Shown here: one piece after another, positions 48,956-62,600 of the stretch | Position numbering within the stretch: position 1 is the stretch's first letter | How the letters are laid out: each line of letters starts with the position of its first letter | Origin: Eopsaltria australis | Taxonomy: Eukaryota > Chordata > Aves > Passeriformes > Petroicidae | Assembly (NCBI GenBank): GCA_034509425.1 | Contig: JAVTVJ010000130.1 | Span: 3,217,501 to 3,281,500 of the forward strand | Direction: 5' to 3' | DNA length: 64,000 nt | Position numbers and translations under genes: made by a program | The notes under the pieces: model-generated | Databases searched by the model: none | What the model was told of the DNA's origin: nothing | What the model saw: only the letters and a program-made list of their open reading frames with translations

Positions 48956-50773
48956 CTAAAAAAAACAAACAACAGTTGAAAATATGTATCAGAATGTTTG
49001 ATTAAAAAGCAGGATAATTTCTCCTTCCCTGCTTTATCTGGATCCCAACTCATTCTGATATGAAAACCAATTAATACCTGAACTCTTTAAGCCTCTTTTT
49101 CTCTCAAAATCTAACCAAACTTGACTTGCTTTAATAGGCTGATTAAGAGCTTCCACTGAAGATATTCCTTGGTATCTTTAAGTGAAATATAATTAAATAG
49201 AAAATTTATTACCTAGCTGCTACCTACACAGCATCCCAGGCACAGAATCAGTATTTCCAGGTACATAAAAAAGCTGGGGCTGCAGAAACCTGTAGCTTCA
49301 CACAGGGTGACTCCCAGGCCAGGCTGATTCTGCAGAGCCACAGCTAAGATCTCCAGTATCTCTAGGAATCAGACCTGCCTTATCTCCACAAAAATCAGCA
49401 TCAGCCAGTGAGAAAGATTTACTTCAAGCAGTAATGCAACTCCAAATATTTATTTTCCTCACAAAATGAATGTAAACGCAATTATTCAACTGGAAATCAA
49501 TGCTGAATGCAGAAGTTCACAATTTATTTAAAAACCCGCTTTGGTGAATTGTAACAATAAAAAGAATTAATTTTGTTTTAACTGTGTGAGCAAAACTCCA
49601 GCCAGAGTCAGGACATGGATCTGAGGCTCTTAGAAGCATCTCTTGTAGTGCCAGAATCTTTCTCACTTTGGACTAAACAGTATTTTATTATCAAAGCAAC
49701 AAAAGTATTTCCACTTAGAATAATGTCCTTGGAAAGCTTATCTAAAACAATCTATTAATTTCAATTTCTACCTTCTAATACATTGACCTGCTCTTGTATC
49801 CTCTAGGGATAATGCTATTTCTGAGAGCAGGCAAAGCCTCACAGAGAATTCTTTGGAGGTCCAGATTCCTGCTGGCTTTGAGAAAAGCACATTTTGAAAA
49901 CCAGCATGGTATCCTGGCAATCTCTAAACAACCAGTTATTTTTAGAGTTAAAAAAAAAAGCAGAAGTTTGGAAGTTCAGAAGCAGGGAGGATGTCTGTGT
50001 GTGGCAGGGGAAAGGCTGAGGGAGCGCGGGGCGAGTGACGGGACTTCTGCAGGGCAGGGATGGGATCTGAGAGGAGAGGCAGCCTGCAGGAGATGGATGG
50101 CTCCATAGAAAACAAAAGACTGGACATGTTTCATTTTCATTTCACAGTAAATGGCTCTTAACGTCCCCAGATCAAGATTGCTTGCTCGTGGGAGAGTGAA
50201 GTGCTGCCTGTGACTGCAGGCACAACGTGGCTCAGCTGAAGGTGCACTTCAGGCTCTCCCGGCGTTTTGAGCGTTTAAAATTAATGATGGGATCCTACTT
50301 AGATAATACAGGGATATTGATTTATTAGGTTTTTTTGAAAACCAAGTTACATGCTATCTGTTACAACGAAATGAAATGTTCCCATCTCTCTATTCTGCAT
50401 ATGACAGGGAACGTTATCTCTGGCTCCTATTAAATCAAAGTTCTCTGACATTGCTTTATTGATTGCCAGGCAGCGTTCTGCACTGAAATTAAACTGTGAT
50501 CAGATGCCTTCCTCAAGGAATTAAACTTGAAGATTGTTCTACCCTGGAAGAGAATCACCCACAAGGTAAGGCAGCAGATGGAGATGCTCCAATTTATTTG
50601 GGAATCCACATTCACAGTTCAAAAACCATTACATTTCTAACAGTTCTGATATTTTACACACTGTATCAATAGAATTGAAATTAAGCAAAGGTGACTGCAA
50701 TTATCCTTTCATGCACTTTACTGGATGGAGTGTTTAGGAGAGCTTTTCACTTGTTTGAGGGACACTGAGCTGG

Positions 50774-50810
50774 AACACACACACGAAATGCAATGTTGCA
50801 CACACACACA
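50774..50810. repeat. Interrupted (CA)n microsatellite
   Basis: Two short CA runs separated by GAAATGCAATGTTG, inside the DAB1 intron. Confidence 0.8.
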
Positions 50811-52857
50811 TTTGTAAAATGCAAATACAAACATGCCTGTGTTTCCACAGCCCTCAATTCACCTCATGTGTCCTTTCTACACATTCCAATGCTCCATTCT
50901 AAGCATTATTTAATGAGTGCCTGACTCTTGGCTCCTGCACAGCAGAAATGGGGCTCCTGTTGCAGTCAGAAGAGATTCACCACTGTAAAATGCAAAGATC
51001 AGAATCCTGTCTCCAGTGGCCACAAGCACATAAAACAATTATTTCATAACTCAGGGATGTTTCTGACCCCCCTGTATGCCAATGCTGATGGATTCCATCA
51101 CACACTATTTGAAGATTTTACTCTCTCTGTGCTGAGAGCTGCTACAAACCATTTACCAATCCTTAAGTGAGGTACCAAATTGTTTTGGAGCACTGCAGCA
51201 CGACAGAACAAATTATAGAGAAGACTTAATTTGTATTATGGTTCAATACAGTCAATTACATATTGCAGAGATTAGAAAGTAATTTAACATTTAAGTTTCA
51301 GTTGTTAACAAAATCCACAGCCTCCAAATTATTTTACGTCTCCTGTGACTTTGGTCACTGGTGCAAATGCTGGAGATTTTAAATGGAAGCACAGATAAAA
51401 GTCTCAAACTGGGTAACAAGACAACCTTGTGATGCATGAGTTCTTTTCTTATAGGCTAAACATAATTTCATTGTTATATTTTGTTCATACACTAAGAAGT
51501 TTTTGCCTGGTGTTAAACTTGAAAATCCAAAATACTCATCTGCACCAAGCCTTCTGCCTTTCCTCTCCCCCTTAAATTTACTCTGCTCTCTCCCACCAGC
51601 CATTGTTTCCTCTCCTTTTCTCCATTCCATCCCCTGCTTCTCCTCTTCCCCCAGGTCACTCACTCCCTGTACATCACACTGAATTGATTTAGCTGCCTCT
51701 GAGATCTGTAGCATTTCTAATTTCCCTCAGGCTGCTTGGCACCTATCATAAATTTTTTCACCCCTTATCCTCATCTTGCCCCTTTATTTCCATGCTGTAG
51801 CCTCCAGTGCCACTAAATCAATTAAGTCAATCAATTAAGTACTTGGAGGGTCCAGCAATCATGTCAAAAATGTGAGTTAGATGGCACGAGAAAGTCACAG
51901 CTTTACTATCGCTATTTCTCTTTTAATGAGGTTGTCTATTTAGTGGAGCCTGGGGCACAGTGTTAAGAGCCACAACAAAAAAAAAATATCCTGCAAGCTG
52001 CAAATCCTGCTGGAAAAGCTGTCCCACTGAAAGCAGGAGGCTTGTTCCACACAGCATTACATCCACCAGGACAAGTCTCACAGGGATTTGGGCTGTGCAG
52101 CCTCTCACCTCCAGTAAATGAACACTGGTTTCAGAGAGGAGGGATCAACTGGGAGCTCCAGTATGGCATCTGGAATACAGGCATGGACCAAGCCTATTCC
52201 TGCCTGTTCACACTGGAATAAGCAATAAATATTTCACCTGTATAAGCTCCCTAAAGTTACCCACCAAACAGCAAAATCCTTAGTGGAATCGTAATAAAAT
52301 AACTTTATGGACCACAGGTCCAGCTGTGCTGCAAGTCCCCTGCATTCTAACTGGGACTGCTCCCCAGCACATAAGGAAACCAGGCCCTGAAATAAAATCA
52401 CAGAAACTGAACTAACATGGAAAATTAATGGTAAAGCCTTAACAAGAAGCTCAGCAAGCCCAAAGTGCAACAGAACATCGACCATTGCTTACTGCAACAC
52501 ATCCAGGGGAAACAGTGAACTGCAAAACACGTGGGTGGCTCTGAGATGGATTCAATCTCCCTGGGTAGCACAGATGGTTCTCCTTCACTTCACCCAGGAG
52601 GCTGCTGTGTTCTTAACAGGGCTCAACATGCAGCACCTGGTCCAATGCTCTTCATGGCCATTTCCTTACAATTCTTTGTTTTAGCTGATATTTGCAGGGA
52701 TCGTGGAGACAACAAAAGGCCACAGGCTTTTCCTTAATTGCCTGTGTTTGTGCTACAACACTTCTCTGCTTTTCCTTCAAATGCACTTAGCAGAGGTGGA
52801 GTGGAGCTGCTCATCCCCACCATAAACATCCCACAGTCCTACAGATACCCATGGCAG

Positions 52858-52912
52858 CAGGGCTGGAACTAGGTGATCTTTAAGGCTCCTTCCAACCCAA
52901 ACAATTCGATGA
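52858..52912 (+). mobile_element. CR1 LINE 3' end, plus orientation, very short
   Basis: CAGGGCTGGAACTAGGTGAT, then CTTTAAGGCTCCTTCCAACC and CAAACAATTCGATGA: the last ~55 bp of a CR1 element. Confidence 0.88.
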
Positions 52913-54589
52913 CATGAAACACTTGAATTCTCTAATGCAGATTCAAATCCCAGACCAATCTAGTTTTATAACTTCTGAAAGTTTTAAGAGATGGAAAGCC
53001 TAAATGTAGACAGCTAAAAAAACACCACCGTAACTCCCAAAACCTCTTCCTGGCACAGGCTTTTGCCTGGTACCCAATAAGGTGCATGGATACCTCTCAA
53101 GCAGTTGTGAACCCTTCCACTTCCTCTCCCTCTAGAGGAAAGTGCATTTCAGTGGGACTGTGTACAGACAATTTGGAGGAAAAGTCAACAGTCTCAAATG
53201 TCAGAGTGAAATGAAAACCACATCAATAAACTGCATTTGCATCACAAACTTTCCCGTGTTGTTTTCTGGAACTTGGTATTTGGATGGCAGATGGGGTGGC
53301 AAGACATCAGCCTCATGAGATAGGCAGGGGATGAGCAGATGGGAGAATGAAACAACCACTGCAAAAACTCTCCAGTTTCATGTGAAATAGCAGAGAGGAG
53401 ACAGCTCAGTGTTATTTCAGAGCTACAGCTGCCAACAACTTCAAACTCCCTGCAAATTACTACTGGACACAGCACAGGGTGACTGAGAAATATCTTACTT
53501 CCAATCTGACAGCCCTTCCCTACTGTCATGAACACTTCAGTCACACGCCCATGGAGAGGGGACAGAACAAACAATGTATGACAGATCACAGTAATCTGCC
53601 TTAAATGTGATAGTGCTTAGTGTGAGGAAACACTTGATAGCCCAAAAAAATCTGTTATATAAACATTTACTGCAACATGTGGAAAATTTTATCAGGTTTG
53701 ATCTAGGAAATTAAGAGAGCTGTAGAGTTTAAGCTTAGCAAATTATCAAAAAGCTGAATTCCTCCAAGAAGAGCAAGGAGTTTTGGAACAAAGCATCACT
53801 CCAATTCAGCTCCCAAAAAGAAATGTCACATATGAAAACCTGAAAAGCAAAACCCACTGGAAACCTCTTGCAGTTATGGAGATTTCAGTATTGGGAGCCA
53901 TTTCCCAGCACTGGCCAAGACACTCAGTTTTGGTCATAAAAGAGCATAAACTAAACACAAAACCATGGAGTGGGGGCTGAATCCTTCCCCAAAAGGAGAC
54001 TCAAAATGAACAGTCCAGTCCTGAATCTGCTTGAGCCAAAGCCACTCAAGAATGTAGGCTGAACAATAGATTATGGACTTTCCTTCTGCAAAAAATCCCC
54101 ACCCCAAGAACAGGAGCAGAAGAGGAAACTGTAACCTCTGGAGTGTTCTCCAAGCCTGAAGGGACCTCTCAGATGGCAGTCTGTAAGCGTGGCTTCACAA
54201 TGAGAAGCAAATAAATCTGTCTAATCCCCGTGCTTCCTCCACACACTCTGATTTTGCAGACAATAACCTGAAGGAAGACTTTTCCAAGTGCCAGCTACTA
54301 AAAGGCATCTCATCGCACAAGCCCTGCAATAAAAACACTTGGCACAAAAAGCTCACTTTGAGATTATATGCAGATCAAAGCTTGGTCTGTGCAGCACAAA
54401 AGGGGGCACATGAAATATGGTGCTGATAAAGAGAAGAATCGAAACAGATTTAGCCCCAGCTCTCACAGACTCAGTCCCTCCAGGGGGGCAGCCGTCTGGC
54501 TGTGACACAGCACAGCACCCAGACAAGTGTAAATTTAATTTCCTCTTAATAACAATAACAATAACAAACTCCTAAGAGCCATTCTCTTC

Positions 54590-54680
54590 CTGGAGCCGAG
54601 GAGACTGAAGCAAGAAAAAAGAGATTATGTGACTTCCTGAGCTTACATGGCAACGTGCAGCTGAGTCAGGAGGGAGAAGA
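54590..54680 (+). mobile_element. Possible MIR-type SINE remnant
   Basis: GAGGAGACTGAAGCA, then AGAGATTATGTGACTTCCTG and GGCAACGTGCAGCTGAGTCA resemble the MIR core and 3' part (gaaactgaggcacagagagg, ttaagtgacttgccc, cacagct). Strongly diverged; judged by eye. Confidence 0.35.
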
Positions 54681-56623
54681 GTCAGTGAGCAAGATCCTGG
54701 GTGAGGATAAGCACCTGCTCAAGTCTAGGGCTACACTAAGCTCTACCTAAATAAAGGCAAGCACCTCACAGGAGTACCCCAGGCAAAAGCCTGTTTGGTT
54801 GGACTTGGGAAAAGAGCTTAAAAGGGTACTTGGGCCACAGCTAAAATCCAAATTAATCCTCACCTTTCCCTTTGCTTGATGAGAAAAGCATCCTGGCTGC
54901 TGCCTTTATCTCACCTGGGGAGCAAGAGTGGGAGATTCTTCAGAGAAAAAGGGTGAGCGCCCTTTTGGGTGACAGACACACCCAGTGATGCTCTCGGCTG
55001 GTGTGGCCCTGTCCCCACCCACCCCAGACACCCAGAGTCAATTAAGGCAGCAGGACGTGGCTCTGGCAGCACAGCAGCCTAATTGTGATGAATGCATCTC
55101 TGATACTGAGCTGGCTGGATGCTCCAAGAACCTAATTTGTGAAAGAGAACAGCACTAAGGTAATAAACTTCTGTCTAGCTCTCATAATTTGTAATAATGT
55201 CTGACAAAGACCAGATATGAATTTAGTTATTGGTCATTGTCTTCAGAAGCAAATGCTAAGTTGCTCATGCAGAAGATCCATTTAGTAGATATATGAATTT
55301 GGAAAGGGGCAAAACAAAACTGGAACTCACATATGGCCAATTTCCCATCTTCACTTCAAAGACTTTTCAATTTTTTATTACATCAGGAGTGAAAGTAGCC
55401 AGTTAAACCCAAAACCCTTGTTCAATTGCTATTAAGCCCAAGTTGTTAAATAAGCATTTGGAGATTTTGTTGCAGGACAAAGAAAACCCTAAAGGGTAAG
55501 GAAACATTTTCAGAGAGCTTTGGAAAGCCAGATGTGCTAGACTGAAGCTGAGATGCTGGGCCTCCCATGAGTCTTGTACTATTTTCTTACTGCTCTGTGT
55601 GTGACACAGCCATTGTTCTATCAGATGGTTAAAGCAAAGGATTCGCACAGCAATTCCAAGAAGCAAAATAACCTGGCCCTTGATACTGAAGTCAATGGCT
55701 CTAATCAGCTCAGCAATGCAGCAAGCCCCAAATTCCAAGTGCAAGGAGCATCTATAGGCTGCAATACTTTGTTTTATGTTGCCATTTCACTGTTTCAGGG
55801 TGCTGTACAAGAACAGCACTTGCCTGTAAGTTATTACATTCTCTGGGATGGCAGCTGCCAGTGGCCACTGAGGGATTCCCAGGGCTGTAACACATCTGAG
55901 TATATTTCCCCTGAGCTCCCACCTCACCTCCCCCTGCAAAATGGATCAAAACAGCCATAAATACACCAATATTTCCCTCTACTCTCAAGCCAAAGCTTCC
56001 ATACAGCTCAAGTGCAGCACCTTTGACCACGCCTTGTATTTTTTCCTGATAAGACTCCGTAAGATTCATTGATTAAATCTCAAAGTTGAGGGAGCACAAG
56101 ATTCAGTAATGAGACAGTTTGCTGCAGCATCACTCAACCTCTCCATATTTCTACTGTGTTCATCTTTACAGCTCATGGATGTCCTTTGAGCAGCCCTTAC
56201 TTTTTACAAGGTTCTTTTGTTCCTTTACACCGATATTCTTCACCCTCCTGAAATGCTTTTGATTTACATGAACAGCACAAGAAACTCCTTCGTACAACTC
56301 CTAGGAGATTTGGAGGTAATTTTTTTTGGCTTTAGCTGTCTCAGATCTTAACTGCTTCAGATGCAGCAAGCATTACCAGCCACCCTCTTCTTGTAGCCTG
56401 TGATTTGAAAAACTCCTCAGTGAGAGGCAGCCGCTGATTCCCTTGATTTCTCATGCAATCCCTATAAAGCAGAGCTTGAAAAGATCACAAAAACCACACT
56501 CAAATTTAAGTTGCACTGGATAGTCATCAAACAGCAACTTCCTTGGACCATAAATCCACCTGCACAACGTAACAAACTTCACTGGAAAAGGGGAAAAAGG
56601 ACAAGAGGGATTTATTTTATATT

Positions 56624-56652
56624 TATCTATCTATCTATCTATCTATCTATCT
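56624..56652. repeat. (TATC)n tetranucleotide microsatellite
   Basis: Seven uninterrupted TATC units. Likely polymorphic. Confidence 0.95.
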
Positions 56653-59600
56653 CCTAGATACTCTCCCTAGTTTAGTAAGACTTGAAAGGGGGTTGAGAGA
56701 AAGCACATGTACAGGGAAGAATAAGAGCAGAAAAGGATTCTGTGAATTCACAAGCTGTGTGTAATCAGTATGTTGTGTTCATGAGCAAATTGAAAATGAT
56801 GCTAAATAGTTGAGAATTTCACATGACACAATTTAGGTATTGTTCAAATACAGAAGTGATTTCCTAATCAGAAATCAACCAAGGTATAGAAGCATGAAAT
56901 CCTGTATTCCACAATGATAGACTGGTTTCAGTGGCTGGTGATGGACTTGGGGTACCTGCACATCAGCAGAAGATGACTCTGCACTGATGAGCTTTACAGT
57001 TCAGAAACAGCATCATAAACAACCAATCCTGGTCATAAAGACCATAACATTTTGCTTTCAGTCTTCCTACAGGAAAAAAAGAGAGGAAACCTTTTCCTCC
57101 GAGTTACAACTGCACACATAACCAAGCTTCAGACAATCCCATAAATGGGATCATTCATCAATAAATCCTTCATTTGTTCAGGTCCCACAACAGACACTTC
57201 ACCTCGGATATAAACCATCCGTAGCAACATGACAAGTGTGCGTGCAGCACTTGAGCCCTGAGATAAGAATAAAATAAAATGTAAAAGGCAAACCTCAAAG
57301 AGACTCTAAAGCAGAACAAAGAACTTGCAGGTAATTTTTTGCTCTATTTTCTTTTTCTTTTCCCTTTGCATTATCCCAAGGAATGAATTCCAGGAGCTGC
57401 CCTTGGTAGGTGCTTGGCACTTTCTCACATTTCAGCTCAGGCAGTGGAGACTGTTTTTAAGCTCTGCCCTGGCACCTTCCAAAAGGGATCCCCACAGCTC
57501 CCATTTGCACATTTTAATGCCCAGACTTGTTTCTTCCCTGCTCATTTTCATGTAAAGCAGGATCAATGTTTGGTTTCAGTCTTCTGCTGCTAATTGAAAT
57601 CTCCAAAAGCAAACTTTGATTAATGCTCTGCATGCAGACCTGGCCCAGCTGAGAGCACAGATCAACTCTGCTGGCTTTTCTCTCTCCCTGCCTTGCTTTT
57701 CTGTCCTGGCCACGGGTGTCACACACAGGGTCTGCCTTTCAGAAAAGCTCCCTGGCAGTGCTGCCCTCACCTTTTACTGAAATGCAGGCAGCAGAGCCTT
57801 TCACAGGGTTGGATGCTGGCTTGTTTCCTACTCACTCCTTTCATTCTGCCCCCTCTGCAGCTCCTGCACACAGCGTGTCTTCTCTTCTCCTCATCAAACC
57901 TGAGCTTGCTCATTACTCCACTCCCAGCACTGCTCAGCTCTGAGCCTTATGCATGCACAGGTTATGCTCACACGTGCCTTACACTTTAAAAGACTTCCAA
58001 ACTTCTGCATCACTCACAGGAAAGCATTTGGCTAATTAAAGATCACATATAAAACCTTTTACAAAACAACTCAGCCTTTTTAAAAGCAAGGACATAATCA
58101 AAAAATTGGATTCAAATCCATATTTTGACTATCTAAAAAGGAAAAAAAAAAGTACTTTGAGCTATGCAGAGCCAGGGCTGGGAGCCACATGCAATATTTT
58201 TAGATACCCAGACTTCTTATTTGCTTTAAATGTCAAGGCACTCAAACTAATTAGTGTTCTGCCTCACCTATTCATAGTGCTGCCTTTAAAGCCAGCAGGA
58301 TGCTGCTGCCTGCTTCACTGGGAGTACCATGACGTGGAATTAGGATGGGAACCACAAAGGATCATGAAATATTACCAGCAGAGATGGGAAGGATGCCACA
58401 ATTTAGGGACACAGGAGGCACTGCTGAAATTCCATGACTGCCACAGGGTGCTGGGAGCACCACAGGAGATGCTGTTCCAGCCCCTTGGCTCCCCATGCTG
58501 AGCACACAGAGCATCCACCAGGAAGGTCAGGAGTACAGGGATCTCATTTGGGAAGACAACTCCTATGAGCAGCTGTTTTGGTTCTAAGCAAGATCTACCA
58601 GTGTGTGAGATTTATGACTTATTCAACTGAAAGAGAGGGATGAAAGCAGGTATTTGTGATTGGCACCCAGTGGCAGTGGCCTTCCCTCTTCTCCTTCCAC
58701 AGGGAACTTATTTCAGAAACTAAGAGGGGGGAAAAAAAGGTGTTTATTCATCCCCGTGGACTATCAGAGTGAACAACGCTCTTGCTGAAGGCAGAACATC
58801 ACCCACTGACTTTCTTCTCAACAAGTATCTATTACAATCATCCTGCAAAATCCATGAAACTTTAAAAATAATCCTTTCCAGTCGTTTCCCTCTCTCATTA
58901 CCCTGACAGTGAAGGACATCTGCCCCCCTTTCATCTGACCCCACGAGGCAGGACAGGATTTCAGGAGCAGTGACAGTGCTGCTGCTCCTACCAGGGCAAA
59001 CACAAAATTGCAGAGCAGCCCATCAGATAAAAATGCCTTGAATAGGAAGGAAAATCACCAGCACTCCTGGGGTGTAATGCTGCCCAGCCATCTCCAAGAA
59101 AAAAGGAGTGGATTTCAAAGGGGGATGAAACTTTCTGTTCTGGCACCTGCTGAATGTCCCCCACTGCTCCCCAGGGAGGTTTCAGAGCATCTCAGCTGCC
59201 TGTGCTATTATCATGTCAGCACTTCTCTTGCTAAATCCCTTCCCAAGCACTCTGAAATCCAGCCATTGTAATTCCAGGTGTGCTGAAAATAGGCCTGAAA
59301 TTTTCTTCTGCTGTGTGATGCATTAACCTGGCTTAAAAACACCAGGACTTGCATGCAGCTCTGTATTTTGGGTGCTCTTCTTATGAAACAAAATTGCAGC
59401 TGAAGAAAAAGGAATGTGGCTCTGCTGGAGATTTATTTATCTGGATGACAAAAGGGTAGTGAATACAGGCAAAAAAAAATCCCAATATAACTGTGTACTT
59501 TGAGTCTGCTGCCATGGGACAATAGGGGAGAGATGCTGTGCAGCTCCACTATATAACAGGATCCATAACAACAAATATACTGACTTTCCAGTTCTTAGCA

Positions 59601-62600
59601 AAATTCAACCCAAATTCTGGTTAAGCATAGCAATCATTGAAATTAGACAGAATCAGAAGTGTTGGCATAGTAATTTTTACTGTAACAGCTCTGTAGACAG
59701 TTACCCACCCCCATATGCAATGGAAGCCAAATGGTAACTGGGAATACATTAATATTCCTAATATTTACTGTTTGGAAGTGTTATTTATCACTGTTATAAC
59801 TATATGATAGTGAGATTCTCCATACCATAATGCAGAATTCACGTAAGCAGCACTCCCCTTCCTTAGCTCAGTCCTGGGGTGCTTGGATTAAGCAACAGGA
59901 GGCCAAATGAGACTCTCACTATACTCATAAAATCTCATTTTCTGCCTTTTTGAAAGCAATCAACTTTTTACCCTTTTCACACTGAAAAACAAAATACAGC
60001 TACAACAAAATCGCACAAATTATTTCAGTTTGGATAATGAGTCTGGAACAGTTTGATTTTATCTTCATGTCCATTAGGGTCAGAATTCTCACAAGGCAGT
60101 TTCTGCACATCCTGACTTACAACCAGGCCGGACTCAGCTCTAGATTAGAACTTTTCCCTTTTCCAGGTGAGAGGAAGAGAAATTTCAGCCTTCAAACCAA
60201 ACTTCTAGATCGCCAAGACTTCACAATATGCACAATCACACCCAAACTTTGCCTTTTGGGTTCTTTTTTTTCCATAGTAACAAACCTACCATAATACCTA
60301 AGGCTTTTACAACTCTCATCCAGCAAACTGGGCATCTAAAGAACAGAACTCCATGAGCTTGTGGCTATTAAAAATCCCTGTGGAGCCCTGTGAAGCATCC
60401 AAACTGCCCAGGGCCCAGTTTGGAAGGCCAATAATGAATGAATTACAATAGTCAATAAGGGATGTAATTAAGGAAGTAGGTTCTTGTGACATTTACATTT
60501 TGCTGGCTGCCACACATCCATGAAATGTGTTATTGTTTCCCTTCTGAAGCACCAGGGTCTATAAATACCTCGTAAGAATCATACACAGATTTTTAAGTCC
60601 TCAGCTCTGCCATATTCTAATTAGACACATTTATTCCATGTAGAACAGTAAATGCCATGTTTTACTGGTCATATTTACAAGCAGGAAGATGGAAAGTGTC
60701 AAGGAGCAAGGCATGACTCCCAGAGGGACCTTCTGCAGGCAGAAGCTGTGGACAATGTACAAAGAAAGGCCCCAAACATCACCATTTTCAACTCTACCTG
60801 CAAAAATTTGACTTTGCTGTTTTACAGTTATTGCTCTTTATTGTTATTATGCAGTACTTTTTACACTGCAGCCCTTAGAAGTCCACAGCATGGTCCAAGA
60901 CCACACAGTTCTTACAAAACAAGTTCCTACAAATAGATAATACTGATCAAAAAAACAAATAAAGAATTAAAAGGTAATCCCAGCGAGTTTATATTTAAAT
61001 TCCAACCTTTGAGAGCTAAAGGCCAGATGGCCCTTGGCACATCTCTGGGATGCAGGAATGCAGGAGCTCCTCAGTATCATCAGGTTTAAAACAAGTTTGT
61101 AGCATAGGAGTTTTTAATAAAAAAATAAGGGGGTACTGCATGAATATGTGTAAAGAATTGCTCCAAAAGACAATGGGCAGGGTAGGAAGGGATTTGTGAG
61201 TCATTATTGAGAAAGGTGAATAAAGAATGGTGAATGTTGGTACTGTGGACTGAGTCCTTGAAAGCTGATGAAGAGTAAAGGCAGCCATGAAGAGCCTGGA
61301 AAAAACAATTCAGCAATGGGCTGATAAAAGAGAGGAGGCAGATTCAGCCCAGGAATGCAAAGGGAAGTGTGACACGATCAAAAGAAGGAGCTGAGGCAGC
61401 AATCCTAGCAGTCACGATGGATTTCAAAAATAAAAGTCAGATTTGTCAAGGACAAAGAAAAGGATAACAACTGAGACAGGAGATGAAGGGAGGCAGGACT
61501 GGGTTTTAACTCTCAGTGTGAGAGCAAATGCTGTATTTCAGAGCAGGTGAGAAGAATTCTGCAAGATCTGGAGTTACTCTGGGTGTGGCAATCAAAACAC
61601 ATCACTGGGTCAGAAAGGCTGCTGAATTTACAGGGCTGAATAATAGATGATGCTGATAATTTGCTCAGCTCTCTGAAAAGGAGGTCAGAGAGAGACCTCT
61701 GGGAGTCAGGATTAAAAGGCCTGGTTTAGCCACACTGAGCTGGAGCTGTTGGCTAAACATGCAAGGAGAGGGCTGCAGAGACAGATCAAGATTGGAGCAG
61801 AGGACAGGGATGGCATCACTTGGTTCGACATAATAACCGAATTTATGTTTGCAAATTAAATAACTGGGAAAAAGCCCAGCAGGAAAAAACAAGGAGACTG
61901 AGGACAGGGAGCACACAGGAAATCCCAGATGAAAACTGCAGGAGAAAATCTAGAAAACAGGTGAAATCCAGAGTCAAGGAGAGCAGGTGGAGGACTTGGT
62001 GTGGAAGCAGGTAAGATGCTGACAGAGGGCTGCACCTGAGATCAGCCAGGAAGAGGCCAGCAGGAACTTTGGGAAGTTTTAAAAACATGAAGGGGACAAA
62101 ACCCACCTGTGGCAGCCCCAGGCAAGGGACCCCCAGCATTCTCCTGGCCAGTGCCACCCTCTGGCAAACACAAAACTCAGTGAACCCCTCACCCCATCTC
62201 TGCTGCTCACTGCAGAGCGAGGAGAGAGAAGAAATTAATTCCTTCTTTAATTTCTATTTTTAAAGACTCAGTGATAGAGGCTTTGACAGTTTGACATTTC
62301 ATCTGCTCCAGCACATGTGCTTCAAGGAATAACTGCAGATCCATGATCATACCTCAATTTCTGGTCTGGGATGCCAGAACCAACAGATTTCCAGCAAAGT
62401 CAAGAAGTACCTTTGGTACATTTTAAACGAGGCCTCTTCTGCCAACAGTGAGAATTTTAATCTTGCTAAAATTTCCTTTCAGCCAAGTTTAGCTGTCCTG
62501 TTAGCAATCTATCAGCATAATTAACACCATCACTCATACGGAATGGGGAAGAGCAGCAAATCCAGGGGTTATCAGCACAAACCTGATAAAGCCTCAGAAC

